Shown here: positions 31,975 to 43,886 of the stretch, piece after piece
Layout: each line of letters opens with the position of its first letter
Position numbering within the stretch: position 1 is the stretch's first letter
Source: Lineolata rhizophorae
Taxonomy: Eukaryota > Ascomycota > Dothideomycetes > Lineolatales > Lineolataceae
Length of the DNA: 64,000 nt
Assembly (NCBI GenBank): GCA_010093515.1
Contig: MU001678.1
Coordinates: 968,806-1,032,805 of the forward strand
Direction: 5' to 3'
The notes under the pieces: generated by a model
What the model was told of the DNA's origin: nothing
What the model saw: only the letters and a program-made list of their open reading frames with translations
Database searches by the model: none
Program-made: the position numbers and the translations under genes

Positions 31975-33345
31975 CGTGGCTTCGCAAGGGTGGACCTTTG
32001 AGGTGGAAGAGATGGTAAAAGGTAATGGTCGGCAAGAAAGACAGGTTTAACTAGAGCGTTCTGCCAGGCTGCCGTTGCAAAGGCGGAAGGAGCGACATGA
32101 ATCCGGCAGATTGAGATTCTTCCGCGACGCGCTGCACACCTTCTCAGACATCTGCGGTAGTGACCCGTGCAAAAACATGTAAGGTACGGTAGTTCTCGGA
32201 GGCAGAACGCCGCCGGGAACATTTTTGAACCCTGAAAGACATCTAGGCTTATTCCGCATAGTCGATACAAGCCGAATGTGAAGTCTCTCAGCTCGTCTAC
32301 TGCTGCTCGTACTCAGATTGTCAACCCCATATAGAATGTTCTAATATATTAGTTGAATTATGGTGCAAATGAATATGCAATTATTGCAACCATGGGCATA
32401 GCGCTTAATATAGGTGCATAACGAAGTGATTCAACTTACTGCTTAGACTCTAGACAATCAAAGCTCCTCCTAAACGAATACGTGTCTGCAGGGAAATATT
32501 ATTACAGATTTGGCATCCTAATAACGTACGGTAACATGGTTGTTACATTAGGCTATGAGGAATTCTTGCTTTATAGGAAGTGCAGTGAGGTTTGCGAAGC
32601 AAACACGTTTACGGTGTCACCCGTTTAGAATTAAACAAACCAAATTGTAGGGCATGCTGATCGCATTAAAGGAGCTTGATATGTGATACTATGAAAAATA
32701 TTCAAAATAAGGCTTGGACATATGTAAGCATATCCAATCTCTAGTGAACTATGGGATGTTCAACCCCATATCGAAATACTTTTCCTATTCTATATTAGCA
32801 ACATCAGTGTGAGAGGCAGGTATTAGTGATCTGACGGGACAATTTGTTTACAACTATTGTGTTGTTCTTTAAGAGAGCAAAGAGCAAAAATGTTTGAATA
32901 CATTGAATAAAATGAAGATAAAAATACGGCAAACAGTTTATATTTTTATGGCTGCCATGTCACTATATAATGAACAGGAGAGCTAAAGTTACCTAGCAAT
33001 CTTCATCATAGCCTTTAGATTATATAGGATTAGTAGGATACTTGTCATGCTTTCATTGTACTAAGATACCGCTCCAACAAATGTATGGCTAAACTTATAA
33101 GGCAAGCGCAACAAAGATATTGCAACTGTAGGTTAAATTCGAAATATGGCATACTAACATAGTATTAGCACGCTATGCTACTATATCCCAAGAACACGGT
33201 AGGTAAAACCATATAATATAGCCAATAATGAGGTTGAGAATATTTTTGGGGTCTCTTAACGCCGTTATAACCTCGCTCATCTACACATGATGCTATTGTA
33301 TCGAGGAGGCCCATTATCTATCTCATAAACACCATATAGACATTA
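31975..33345. other. AT-rich gene-free gap
   Basis: About 1.4 kb, markedly AT-rich between 32270 and 33345, with many TA dinucleotides and no open frame of note. The composition would fit old repeat-induced point mutation or simply non-coding DNA; I cannot measure the dinucleotide index by eye. Confidence 0.5.
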
Positions 33346-34077
33346 TCAATCGAACTAGTTATATATTGATTAGAATCTAAACTAGTGATAAAGGAAGCGG
33401 AAATGCGGAACGGACTTACAGGTGTCAAAAAGGATTCAGCCACAAACCGCGCCCTCGCGTTGAGCTAAGCTTGGTTAGCAATCTTACATAACGTGGAGAA
33501 TAGGTCGGAGCTAAGCGCATACGAAGAGCTTCATTTCCGAAATCTCCTTGTCCACTTCTTCCATGAACTGGATGATGAAGTCGACCAATTTGTGTTTCAG
33601 CATCTCTTCCGTATGCGTGTTCGTTATAAGGAACGAAATGTCGTAACCCTGCAATGCCGTATCTAGTTAGCTCAGGCGTGTCCACCATGCCACCATGCAC
33701 CTATCCTAATTCCACGTCCACGAGAACTTAAAACGAACCTTGACCGCTTTCCTTCTAAGCACAAAAAATGCCTCAGCCCTCTGTGTCAGAAAGCGCGTGA
33801 ACTTGTGCACGAGGATATTTTCGATCTCGTCGGCCTGCTTGATCTTGATGGAAACGCGGACAGAGTTGACGGAGGGCTCAATCAACATCTTCTCGTTGTC
33901 GTTGCGCGCAACGCAGAGCGGGTTGAGCAGTAGCTCGGGCGATGACTTCGCCTCGATTTCCGGTACGTTGTGCCGCTCTGAGGCCTGGCTAGCGAAGTTG
34001 GATAGCGACAGCGCGGCCGTGAGTGAGGCGCGCACGCATTGGAGATACGGGCGCAGGGATTGGGACTGACGGGCCAT
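33346..34077 (-). CDS. ARC19: Arp2/3 complex 20 kDa subunit (ARPC4)
   Basis: Four exons: 34077-33739, 33648-33523, 33464-33420 and a 9-base last exon 33354-33346, giving 172 residues, close to the family's usual 168-170. The sequence is highly conserved: [46 protein letters not shown] and [17 protein letters not shown]. Then come [14 protein letters not shown] and [15 protein letters not shown]. The tiny last exon adds Phe-Asp-stop after an intron with a CTAAT branch site; the canonical end is ...LTPF, so this fits. ARPC4 with ARPC2 forms the core of the Arp2/3 complex, which nucleates branched actin at endocytic patches and hyphal tips. Its start lies 439 bp from UBP6, facing away. Confidence 0.9.
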
Positions 34078-34516
34078 AGTTTTGCTGTCAGCGATGAGGC
34101 CTAAAGAGAGCGGGATTATTACGGAGGAGAGCGCGAGGTGAACGGACCATGATTGGCGGCTTGGGGGCGGTAAGTCCCGCGTTGCGGAAACGATTCCTGC
34201 TGTTCGTATGCTGAGGCTTGCTGCTAGATCTTGGGATGAAGTTGTGCGCAAGGCCGGCGCGTTGTCGGGCCGGTCGAAGCGTGACGGGCCACACCGGGAG
34301 GCGGGGCAACGCGGGACCGTGGGGCATGTGTGGCTAGTGCAGTGGCGTTCGGCTCGGGGTCAGCCGCCGCTTTACCAATCGTGCGGTGGGCAAATCGTCA
34401 GTCCCACAAATTCCGGTCGACAAAGCATAGCCCTATTTCTCTTCCCCATCACACCCTTCATTTTGACGCCTGAGAAAGCCCTTCACAAGAGCGTGCGCGC
34501 CGATACTGCCGCAGTC
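34078..34516. promoter_or_regulatory. divergent promoter ARPC4 / UBP6
   Basis: 439 bp between two facing-away start codons of housekeeping genes. It is GC-rich in the middle (34230-34400) and AT-richer on the UBP6 side, with no clear TATA box. Co-regulation is inferred from position only. Confidence 0.5.
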
Positions 34517-36534
34517 ATGACGTCCATACCAAGTACGTATCAGCGCATAGATAGAAGGAGGAGCAAGCTTGTTTACTACTGAAAATTACTTCTAACCAAA
34601 GCTTCGCACAGTAATTGTCAAACATCAAGGCAAAAAGTACAATGTCGAAGTCGACACCACTTCCACGGGTGAAACTCTCAAATACCAGCTCTTCTCCTTG
34701 ACGGGCGTCGAACCATCAAACCAAAAGATCCTAGTCAAGGGCGGGCAGCTGAAGGATGATGCGGACCTGTCTAAGTTTGGCTTCAAGCCGAACCAGACGC
34801 TGATGATGATGGGACAGCCGACGGGAGGCGATGGCGAGCTAGCTGGTGGACTAGCTCCCCCTAAGGAGCGGGTCAAGTTCATCGAGGACATGACCGAAGC
34901 TGAGGCGGCACAGACAGAGGGAGCAACACCCGCTGGGTTGCAGAATCTCGGCAATACTTGCTACATGAACGCGACGCTGCAGACGCTGCGGTCTATCCCA
35001 GAGCTGAGCGACGAACTAGCACGATATAAAGAGAGGTAAAGCCTAACCCTAGCGGCCTACCACGCCACCAAACGAAGTGCAAACTTTGCTGACTTTGCCT
35101 CAGCAGTTCGTCCTCCGACAGTGGCGCCGCATCAACGTCCAGCCTCCTCGCGCAGCATGGTCTCGGTGGCCTCGGATCTAGCATGGATCTCACCGCCTCG
35201 CTGCGCGACTTATTCAAGCAAATGTCAGAGACTCAGGAAGGCTTCCCTCCCATCGTGTTCCTGCAGGCGTTGCGTGCCACCTTCCCACAGTTTGCGCAGC
35301 GCGCGCGCGACGGTAACGCCTACGCACAGCAGGACGCTGAGGAGGCCTGGAGCCAAATCGTCACGCAGCTGCGGTCGAAGCTAAAGAGTAAGGGCGACGT
35401 GGCCGGCGACGTCCAAGGCGATACGGCCACTACGGATGCCAAGAACGAACAGAGCTGGATTGACACGTTCATGTCGGGCAAGTTCAAGACCGAGATGGAG
35501 TGTGATGATCCGGCGGCGGCGGAGAACGGCGAGGAGCCAGTGCGTGGCGAGGACACATTCTTCAAGCTCAACTGCCACATCACGGCCGAGACGAGCCACC
35601 TCCGCGACGGGCTTCTCAACGGCCTCAAAGAGAAGATAGAGAAGCGCTCCGCCGCCCTCGGCGACCGCGACGCAATGTACACCAAGTCGTCCCTGATCTC
35701 GCGCCTGCCAAAGTACCTCCCCGTGCACTTCGTCCGCTTCGACTGGCGCCGCGACACAAGCAAGAAAGCGAAGATCATGCGCAAGGTCACGTTTCCAATG
35801 GAGTTGGATGCCCTCGAGTACTGCACCGAAGACCTCCGGAAAGCCCTGGTCCCAATTCGCGACAAGATCCGCGAGATCCGCAAGGACGAGGAAGACATCG
35901 AGCGAGCTCGCAAGCGTCAGAAACGTGCGCGGCAGGGTGAGGAGGCGGACGTGGCGAGCGACCCCGCGAAGGAACGCAAGGATACCGGCGCGGCCGGGCC
36001 ATCATCATCGAAGGCTAATGATAATAAGAAGAAGGACAAGAAGGATGGTGACACTGAAATGCCTGACGTGCAGTACAAAACAGACGCAGAAATCGAGGCT
36101 GAGCGCCACGCCTCCATCCTGGCCGCCAAGAAGGAGCTGTTGGCGTTAGTGGACCCGAAGATCGCGGCTGACACCGGCGCGAATCAGACAGGGCTATACG
36201 AGCTACGTGGCGTCATTACGCATCAGGGTGCGAGCGCAGATAGCGGGCATTACACAGCATTTGTGAAGAAGCAGGGTGCTAAGGATGCTACGACGGGGAA
36301 GCGCAAGGAAGAGGATGGGAAGTGGTGGTGGTTTAACGATGATAAAGTGTCGGAGGTGGATCAGGATAGAATTGAAACCCTGTATGGAGGAGGTAAGTAG
36401 CTCGCTTATACGCTGCTTTATTGGGATGAATAAACTAACTTTACTGTCCAGGCCAGAGCCATTCGGCGCTGATCTGCCTATATAGGGCGGTACCGCTTCC
36501 CACGATTGACGAAGAAGAGAAGAAGAGCGCTTAA
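34517..36534 (+). CDS. UBP6: ubiquitin carboxyl-terminal hydrolase 6 (proteasome-associated)
   Basis: Four exons: 34517-34532 (16 bases), 34612-35035, 35104-36392 and 36452-36534, giving 603 residues. The N-terminal ubiquitin-like domain (IIVKHQGKKYNVEVD, about residues 6-80) is what docks Ubp6/USP14 on the proteasome base. The USP domain follows: Cys box GLQNLGNTCYMNATLQ with the nucleophile Cys122, a QQD-type element (NAYAQQDAEEAW), and the His box DSGHYTAFVKK with His529, then WWWFNDDKV. A charged insert (KERKDTGAAGPSSSKANDNK) precedes the His box. The frame closes at all three introns, and the last exon completes GGGQSHSALICLYR. The enzyme trims ubiquitin from substrates at the proteasome and delays their degradation. 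There is nothing abnormal in the sequence. Confidence 0.94.
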
Positions 36535-37124
36535 GCGGTAGACAGTTCCGGTTACACTCTGGCATGCGCGGATACTGGCTAAGGCTCTGCATATTTGAAT
36601 TGGTACTGTTACTCAGGTAGGGATAGACTCCGGCGTCGGCAATAGGACGGGTGGCATAGCAAGCTGGTTTGACGTGGTGCTGCATCACGGCGCGTGCATC
36701 AAGTAGATTCCGCTGTCTGTTCAAGTCTTGTCTCAACTTTCAAGGCATTAGGCAATCCTATTATTATCTCATGGAGAATACATCATCGGTATTAACTATC
36801 CCACTATTCCAAAGATTTTCTGGTCGGCCGTTGTTTGTCCCATTTTGTTCGCCGTCGTTTCAGTCTAGGTCTGGTTCCAATACGTCAAACCATTCCCTCG
36901 GGTCGAGCAACTTCTCAACCAGGAAGGCAGCCAAGCCTCAGAAATCCATTATAATGGATCCAGCCCGTGGCATCCCTCTCCTCTCTTCGCTTCCCTCGAC
37001 GCGTCTTACCACCCGCGCGCGTCTCGCGTCGTATCCTCCAAAATCGTTCTAAGGGTGGCCAATATTCTACACTTCGCAGCCTCGGCTCTCACCGCACTCA
37101 CTTGAGTTGCCCCAGTCACTCATT
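36535..37124. other. spacer between UBP6 and REC8
   Basis: 590 bp holding the UBP6 3' end and the REC8 promoter or leader. A 127-codon frame at 36669 has no family character and I reject it. Confidence 0.5.
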
Positions 37125-39687
37125 ATGTTTTTCAGTCACGAATGTAAGCATTTCATCCGATAGAGCGATTGATCGACCAGTTCGTGCCACTGACTTCACT
37201 CCATAGTCCTAACATCGCCTAAGTACGGCGTCGCCACAGTATGGTAAGTAAACCCTCCCAATATAGCCGTACGAATATACTCTGTTCAACTCCACGTTTC
37301 TTGTGACCACTCTACTTACATTTGCCAGGCTCGTCGCGACCCTCGGCTCCAAGTCGCAGCTTAAGAAGGTCAACCGGCGCGCCATTCTCGACGTGGACGT
37401 GCCGCGTGCGTGCCAAACTATTATCGAGCCCGAAGCGCCCTTAGCGCTACGCCTGCAGAGCAATTTGCTATATGGAGTTTCGCGCGTTTACGCTCAACAA
37501 TGTGGGTATGTGCTGTCGGACGTGCAGAGCGCAACGAACAATATGCGCGCACTCCTACGCGTCGTGGCCCGCGCAGAGGAAGCGAATGAGGCGGCTAATA
37601 CGAAAGCGAAGTATGTACAGTACTTTCATTACCATTTCCTGCACTACTCGCTATTTGTTTTCCAGCTGTGATAGCTAACAATAGCATTTTCGTAGACCAT
37701 CTCAACTCCTTCTTGAAGACGATCCCGCCTTTGTTCCCGATGTCCGCCTCGCCAGCATCCTCGACGTGAACCTTGATGCTGTCCTCAGTAATCAAGGTCT
37801 ACTTACGCCTCAGCGTGGTGGTCCCGCCGGGTCTTCTCAGTTGCTACCGTCCACGCGTGACCGCTCAGGCGCGAGCTCCATGGCGCTACCCCCCGGTATT
37901 AATCTCCATAGTCAGAGCTCAATGTCAAGGGGCGGCTCTGGAGGACTCGGTGGATTTGTTGTTCCAGGCGATGTGGGACCTGGCTTTAGCGAAGGCGGAG
38001 TGGCCGTTGGAGATGACGAGGGATTCTTGCCCGAGGCGGACTTCAGGTTCGACGAGGAGGGAAATATCATCATGCTGGACGCGCCGGAGCAGGCGCAGTC
38101 ACAGCGAGTTGGAAGTGAAACACATGCTGGATCTGGAAGGCTGCAGATGGGCAGCGACGTCGCAAGTGCGAGGGTTAGAGCGGAGCATTCGGAAGCGAGA
38201 CAGTTCGAGGGCGGTGCCCAGGAGGTGAGCATTTCCATCTACGTCTTCACATGCACAGCTCCCAAAGGAGAAAAAAGAAGATGTTGTACTAACACAGAAT
38301 CAATTCACAGTTCGACGCTGGCTTTATGGACATCGATGATGCTGTGCCCCGTTTGCCTTCCGAGCACGAAACGCGTCCCGAGCTTCTCTCAGGCCAACCA
38401 GATGAACAGCGCGAGCCACCACCCCTCCACCGTACCTCCTCCCTCTACTCTGCTCCGCTAGCCGCCGTCACAACAGACACTACTGCCCCTCTTGCCGCAA
38501 CAGTCACCCGCCGCCAGCCAGCCCGGGCAATTCGCCTCGACGAGCGCCTGGAGCTCCGCAACCGTGACCTCCTCACCTGGAACGCATCTTACCTGAATAA
38601 TATGACGGTCGCTGCCGCTCAAAAGCGTGCAGCTCGCGAGCGCACCTTAGCGCGCAAGAATGCCGCTCACTGGGTACTCGGTGCAGGTTTAGGTGGTCTA
38701 GGCTCCATGAGCGGTATGCCTGGTACTATGGGACCAAACGTGCCGATTTCTGCGCTTGGGAGAATGTTTTCGGGACCAGAGTTTGTGGAACGCATAACGG
38801 GCATCGATTTCGCGGCATTGGCCTCTGGAACTGCGGCGCCTCGGAGGAAGAGACGCTCAACGTCGTTACCATCGGACGGAAGCGGTGAGCGCGGCCGACG
38901 AGTGCGGCAGCGCGGCGAGTCTTCTATGGCCGAGGCCACCTTCGGAGCAGATGACTTCCAGTTCGGGCACGTGGGGACCAGCCCCGCCGCGCCTGGCATC
39001 GTGCGCGCCGACGATGAGGTCGAGCTCCCCCGCGAGCAGCACCGCGCCGAGGAAGATGCCTCGTCAGCAATGCCGTGGTATGCGGGCTCCTTGCGGGGCT
39101 CCTCCGTGCTGCGCGGCCGCGCCGGCAGCCGCGTGCCGAGCGCCGTGTCTGGTAGAGTGGGAAGTGCCCTAGGCGCCACTGGTGGGTTCCCGACGTCGAC
39201 GGGCGGACCGAGTTCTTTTGCGGGGCCGGTCGGGGGGCTAGGCCAAGGTAGGGCGAGAGAAACGGCGAGTCCGAGTCCGTTAGCACGGAGGAGCGGTCAA
39301 GACCGCGGAGGCATCAGCGTGACGGAGCTGGAGGAGTTGCTGGGCGAAGCTCCTGAGCAACGTCAAGGCGAGGCAGCGGGCGAGGATGTTCAGGGCCTGG
39401 ATGCAGAAGGGGCGCACTTTCTCAACTTTGTTGCGGACTGTATAGTCACCAAGCAGGGTGCGCGCATTGCTGCGGCTACAGCTGCCGGCGAAGACGTGCA
39501 AATGGCGGACGTGCTGGCAGAGGTTAATGAGGTCACATTCGAGGAGTTGTTGCCGCCGCCTCAGTACATGAGGATTGTTGCTGCGGCGGGACTGATGAAT
39601 TTGTTGGGATTGGTGACGAAGGGGGTCGTGGCCGTGAGGCAGGATGTGCCGTTTGGAGAGATTGGGATCTGCATCGTGGAAACCTGA
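37125..39687 (+). CDS. REC8: meiotic cohesin kleisin Rec8
   Basis: Five exons: 37125-37143, 37207-37243, 37329-37610, 37696-38224 and 38311-39687, giving 747 residues. The N-terminal kleisin domain (about 1-110) is rebuilt over three exons: MFFSHEFLTSPKYGVATVW, LVATLGSKSQLKKVNRRA, then ILDVDVPRACQTI and LYGVSRVYAQQCGYVL. This SPKYGVATVWL version is the Rec8 type, unlike mitotic Rad21 (which has KGPLAKVWLAA). The middle is acidic and low-complexity, as expected for a separase-cleaved linker. The C-terminal winged helix (about 690-747) reads VTFEELLPPPQYMRIVAA, then LVTKGVVAVRQDVPFGEI. Rec8 closes the cohesin ring in meiosis and holds sister centromeres through the first division. It implies that a sexual cycle exists or existed. 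Confidence 0.9.
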
Positions 39688-40264
39688 AGATCGGGGTAGT
39701 AAGAGAGGTGGGAAAGACGGCGGGATAAGGGTTACGGTATTCATTCTTAGGGGCTCTAAGTGTCTGCAGACGTGCTAGACTAAGAGCAGTGGGATTCAAG
39801 ACTTTAAAGCTAAAGAGGGTGGAAATGGTAGGGGGCGGACTGACGCAAGGAAGGTTTCCTTTCATTCGTTTTCAGTGGGCTGACAGGAGCAGCAGAGAAC
39901 GGTTCCATGGCTTACTATTTTCGGCCTTCTTTCTTTTCATTTCCCAGTGCCCTTTTTCAAATGGTTCTAACAAAACTATGCATTGCGTGGTAGACAGCCA
40001 TGCATGGGGACTACAGTATCCTTCTATTCTTAACTTCCACGCGTAGCAATCCTCCAAAAGTCAATTAATAGCTTTAAGTAATACCAAAGTACCAGCATAT
40101 TTTTCTGGGCATTAGGAGAAGTAGGAGAAGCGGAGATGGTCTTCGGTACGACGAGTGCCGATGCAGCTGTGCTACTGTTGTACGAGGCTTCCACAGTTCC
40201 ATCAATATGCCGACTGTGAGCTTGAACAACTGGCTCGTTGATATGAATACCATGGCTTAAGAGA

Positions 40265-40287
40265 TTTTTTTTTTTTTAAAAAAAAAA
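40265..40287. repeat. T13-A10 palindromic tract
   Basis: Thirteen T directly followed by ten A, then GG. A near-identical tract is present at 43616-43637 inside the CNL1 intron. Confidence 0.95.
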
Positions 40288-40340
40288 GGAAACTACCCAG
40301 TTTGTTCAAACAGACAAGAAGCAAAGCTTTCTCCGAGTCC

Positions 40341-40652
40341 TCACTTCGCCTTTTCTCCCTCGAATCCCTCGTTCCGCGATTTATTGACTCTTACATGCTC
40401 TTGACTTCCCCAAATGCTTTTCTTGCTCGGCTTTGCTCTTTGGATCCCCGTAGCTACAGCATATATTTCTAGTCGGCTTCCTAGACCCACGTCCGTCCCG
40501 TCTAGCATGCTATTCCAACCGCCGTACGCATCATCCGATACGCCGCTCAGTCTAATGCGTGCTTCAGCTGGCACGGCATTTAGGCTCTTGTCCGCAGCAT
40601 CCGGGCCAGTTCCAACGTCTACGTCCGCTGCTGCTAGACCTACGATATGCAC
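40341..40652 (-). CDS. hypothetical 103-residue frame, doubtful
   Basis: An uninterrupted hydrophilic frame with balanced codons (VGLAAADVDVGTGPDAADKS...). The N-terminal third is Ala/Asp-rich and the C-terminal third Lys/Arg-rich. I see no signal, helix or known motif. Frames further upstream on the same strand (40815-41159, MTNSAMIGGEYFLKRRR...) have similar composition and might belong to the same decayed or spliced gene, but I could not connect them. It may be a relic or chance. Confidence 0.25.
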   Translation of the reverse strand: MHIVGLAAADVDVGTGPDAADKSLNAVPAEARIRLSGVSDDAYGGWNSMLDGTDVGLGSRLEIYAVATGIQRAKPSKKSIWGSQEHVRVNKSRNEGFEGEKAK

Positions 40653-40793
40653 ACCTTGAGTTTAGCTGCTAAAATCCGTGCCTCTTAAACTCCAACCTTA
40701 CGGGACATAACTAGAGCAAGTCGTTAGGAATATCTACGAGCTCTTTCTAGTCCAAATTTGTGCCAGATATGGCCGCTAGGAACGAAACACCTA

Positions 40794-40809
40794 CCCCCTA
40801 CGTAGGGGG
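40794..40809. repeat. 16-base perfect palindrome CCCCCTACGTAGGGGG
   Basis: A fully self-complementary 16-mer with no loop, in gene-free DNA. It could be a dimeric protein-binding site or a cruciform seed, or the centre of a decayed inverted repeat. Confidence 0.9.
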
Positions 40810-41216
40810 ACGAGCTAGGGCACGGAGGCGCAGCGTGGTTGGGCTCTCGAATGTTTTGATTTCGCCCGGCGGTTGCGAAGAAAGAGAGTGTATAGGAGCG
40901 AAAGACGTCGTGTCCTGACGATGATGAATCGTGCACTACTGATGAGCTGTACTCGTTTAGTGACGGATTCAACAGTGTGTCTGTAGGTGCACAGGTATGT
41001 CTCGTAGTCAACCGTCCGCATCATGTTCTTATTAGTCAGAAGTGTATGGACAATATCCTGCGCTCTTTCACGGGCGCAGAGTTCATATCGTTGCTGAGTA
41101 CGCTCAGCCCTTCTCCTCTTTAGGAAATACTCGCCACCTATCATAGCACTATTTGTCACATGACCGTCTTAATTCGTCTCAGAGTTGTAGAGTTGTCGTA
41201 TCCCGTAGAAACGTAC

Positions 41217-41579
41217 GTTGAGTCCTTTGGGCCTCTGATATTGAAGTACTACTTCTTTAGAGAGGAAACCGTGGCGTAAAGCGTCAGGACTTGAGCCTCT
41301 AGGATCTTCGGAATCCGCCTGCCATTGTCACTTCAAGAACACTCCACTCTTCTCGGACTTGTACCCGTAGCCGACTAGTGGCGGTGAGGCGATTCCTTGT
41401 GGCGATATCCGCTCGACGGAGGAGTTGTTCTTGCCCCCAGGAAATGGCCTGACTTTGTGGGACTACAGCGACTTTTACGAGGACCTTTTGCGCATTATTA
41501 TGGGAGCTATCAACGGGGCGAATTCCAGGGTGCCTAGAACAGACCGGATATGCCGAGAGCCAGTGCGACAGATGGAGTG
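41217..41579 (+). pseudogene. decayed coding-like stretch, family not recognised
   Basis: One plus-strand frame reads protein-like (ESFGPLILKYYFFREE) before in-frame stops. A second frame near 41378-41579 reads STEELFLPPGNGLTLWDY, then SDFYEDLLRIIMGAINGA, to a stop at 41577. The amino-acid content is that of a folded protein, but there is no start and at least three interruptions. It is probably an old gene relic. I cannot name the family. Confidence 0.3.
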
Positions 41580-43141
41580 AGTACTGATCGAGTGCGGGGG
41601 GGGATTGAAAAGAAGGCTCTTTTATACGCTGGATTTCTTCTCTTGCCAGCCATATTTAGAGCCGCCGGGTGCTTGAGAGTACTGAGGACGTTAGGACATC
41701 TTTTTTTTAAGACTGTCTTGTCTTTCACCGTGACAGCCGAGGGACCCAGGTAAATCCAGGTACTTTTGTCAGCAGGAAGAACAACCCAGGCGACCCTTGA
41801 CTTCCACCTTCACGGCCCGAAACCTAAACTCTGCCGGTAAATCCCGCGCACACCGCACATCCACCAGCCTCCTTCTTCCATGCCTCATCCTCGGCACTTC
41901 TGCGTACCCAGGTACATACCCAACCGCCGCCACTCCGAACCCGCTCCAATTTCCGCACCTTTTGCCGCCCAATGCTCGACTCGGGACCATGGCGCCCGAC
42001 GAGTCCGACCCCCCGCGACAAAGCAAGCTGCGCCCTGACTCAGTCGAACCCGCGCTCCCTTCTCCCTGAAGCTCTCTCCGACAAAGTCGCAAACACGGCC
42101 GAGCCGCGCGCGCGCGCGCGCGCACGCCATCTCGCCTCCCCGAGTCCACCTCTGCACCCATCTGCCGCGGCGCCTGCCCACGCGTCCATCCACCCATGCG
42201 GCAAAGCGCCGTGGCACAAAGAGGCGGCGGCGCTGGGCTGGATACGAGGGCTGTGGCGGAATGGGGATGGAGGTTCACATCTAGGAAGGTAGGTGAGGGT
42301 TTAGCTGGTAGGTGGTTTGGGAGGTGGCTGCAGAAGGGGGCTGGAGGGCGCGAGTCGTGGTTATTAAGTATGTATGCAAGTTGTACATTGTTGTCTTGGC
42401 GCCGCACGGGAACATATTACGTAGAAAGTTGGTCGACGGCAATGCTTAAGAGCAAAAAGGGCTTATTTTACTTGCTCCGCCACCTGGCAGACAGGTATGT
42501 ACGTAGTATGTACCTGATAAAATAGCTATATCTTGGCGATGGACGGAAACAAATCCAGCCCTCATTTGAACAAGAAGCCGGAAGAAGTGAAAACGATCCG
42601 AACCGGGATGGTAGAAAAATTGTCGGGCAACCTAAACAGCGATAATTGGGTATAGCCATCTGGGAGACAACGTGCGAAACTGAAACGAAAGGTGAGAAAA
42701 ATAGAACAACGCCGAAAGCCGCGAGGCACTTCGTTTGGATACATCTATCCTCCCGACCAATGCGGGAGTCCATCCCCCTCCGTCCGCCAATTTTGTGCCG
42801 CGAGGCCTCCGATCTTTTTTGGGTGGTGGATAACAAATAGGAAAATTAGTGTCCGCGAGGACTTAAGAAATGTTTATACCGGCTCGTTAATGTCGTGAGA
42901 AGTTTGAGCTGCTTATCACAACCGTGTCGGGACAAGGATGTGAAGGCTCTGCCAGCGGCGAAGAAAAGGACGCTCCCGAGCCCGGCGCCATGGAAGGGAG
43001 AAAGTGGCTGCCTACAAGGCGCTCAAGCCAACCACAACCAAGTAATTCCAACTTCTTCAACTTGCTCCTCTTCTTACTCTTTAACGCCGGTCCAAAATCT
43101 CACCCAGTTATCCTCCCTCACTATTACTCTCCCCCAAATCA

Positions 43142-43886
43142 TCATCGGCCCACCCTCCGATCAATCGCCTCGACCCTTGCCCGGTACCCCTTCACAATCT
43201 CGCTGATGTGCCGCACCTTGTCGAACTCGACCTGGAGCTCGTCGATCTGGCGCAGGATCTCGTGGAAGCGGGCGATCTCAGCGTCGGCCATCTCGATGGC
43301 GTTGCCTGCGCGGTCGTACTGCTGCGTCGTCGCAGCTTGGGTCTGAGCGTGGAGCTAGTGGATGGGCAAGAGAGGGCCTGCATTAGCGCATTTCTTGTCC
43401 AATGGATGGGATTTGCGGAGCCCCTCGCTCTCCCTTTCCTCCCCACTTCCAACCCAGATGGAAACAAAATATACCTCGGCGCAGAGGCAAGAGAGAGTTA
43501 AGAAGAGTTCCAATGACAGGCATACAGCGTAGCCAGAAGTAAGGCCGCAGTCGAGCAATCCAAACAAAAAGCCACAAACCCAAAACCCAAACCCGAGAAC
43601 AGGCGGGGAAAATAATTTTTTTTTTTTAAAAAAAAAAGGGAACAAAACTCACCGCCTGCCACCGCTGCTGGATCGAATACATGAGGCGGTCGAAGTGGGC
43701 GCTCAGCGCCTGCAGGCTGGACGGGTCCACGAGCAGGCGCCCATGCGACGACGCGTTGGATGCGGCCCGGCTCGACGAGCCGCCCAGCTGGCTGCCCACG
43801 GCGCTCTGGTGCTGCCGCAACAGCTGCACCTCGGCCTGCGAGAGTCCCAGCTGGGTGTCCGGGACCGAGGGCGCCGGCGAGGCCAT
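43142..43886 (-). CDS. CNL1: BLOC-1 complex subunit CNL1
   Basis: Two exons, 43886-43653 and 43354-43142, give 148 residues. After a short Ala/Ser-rich start come LGLSQAEVQLLRQHQ, SSRAASNASSHGRLL, then LSAHFDRLMYSIQQRWQA. The second exon is one long coiled coil: TQQYDRAGNAIEMADAEIAR, FHEILRQIDELQVEFDKVRH, and IVKGYRARVEAID. This is the fungal CNL1 (cappuccino-like) pattern. BLOC-1 in fungi is an endosomal complex that helps Rab5-type GTPase turnover and cargo sorting. The intron is unusually long for this window (298 bp, GTGAGT...TAG) and contains a T12-A10 palindrome. The start is the first ATG after an in-frame stop; a Ser/Thr-rich stretch in the same frame lies beyond that stop. Confidence 0.82.
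43616..43637. repeat. T12-A10 palindromic tract inside the CNL1 intron
   Basis: Twelve T directly followed by ten A, then GGG, close to the CNL1 donor site. On the transcribed strand it gives a T-run followed by an A-run and could fold back on itself. It is the same structure as at 40265-40287. Confidence 0.95.

Larger units (their letters stand above)
39688..43141. other. 3.4 kb region of relics, palindromes and GC-rich spacer
   Basis: Contents are a poly-T/poly-A palindrome (40265-40287), an unrecognised minus-strand frame with host-like codons (40341-40652, 103 residues, hydrophilic), a 16-base perfect palindrome (40794-40809), a decayed coding-like stretch (41217-41579) and a GC-rich stretch with a long CG alternation (about 42104-42123). 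The 212-codon minus-strand frame at 41769-42407 looks like a composition artefact. The 43.0 kb end is the 3' side of CNL1. Confidence 0.45.

Noticed and set aside
41769-42407. 212-codon minus-strand frame
   Set aside because: Includes translated CG-alternation (Arg-Ala runs), overlaps competing frames and shows no family character.
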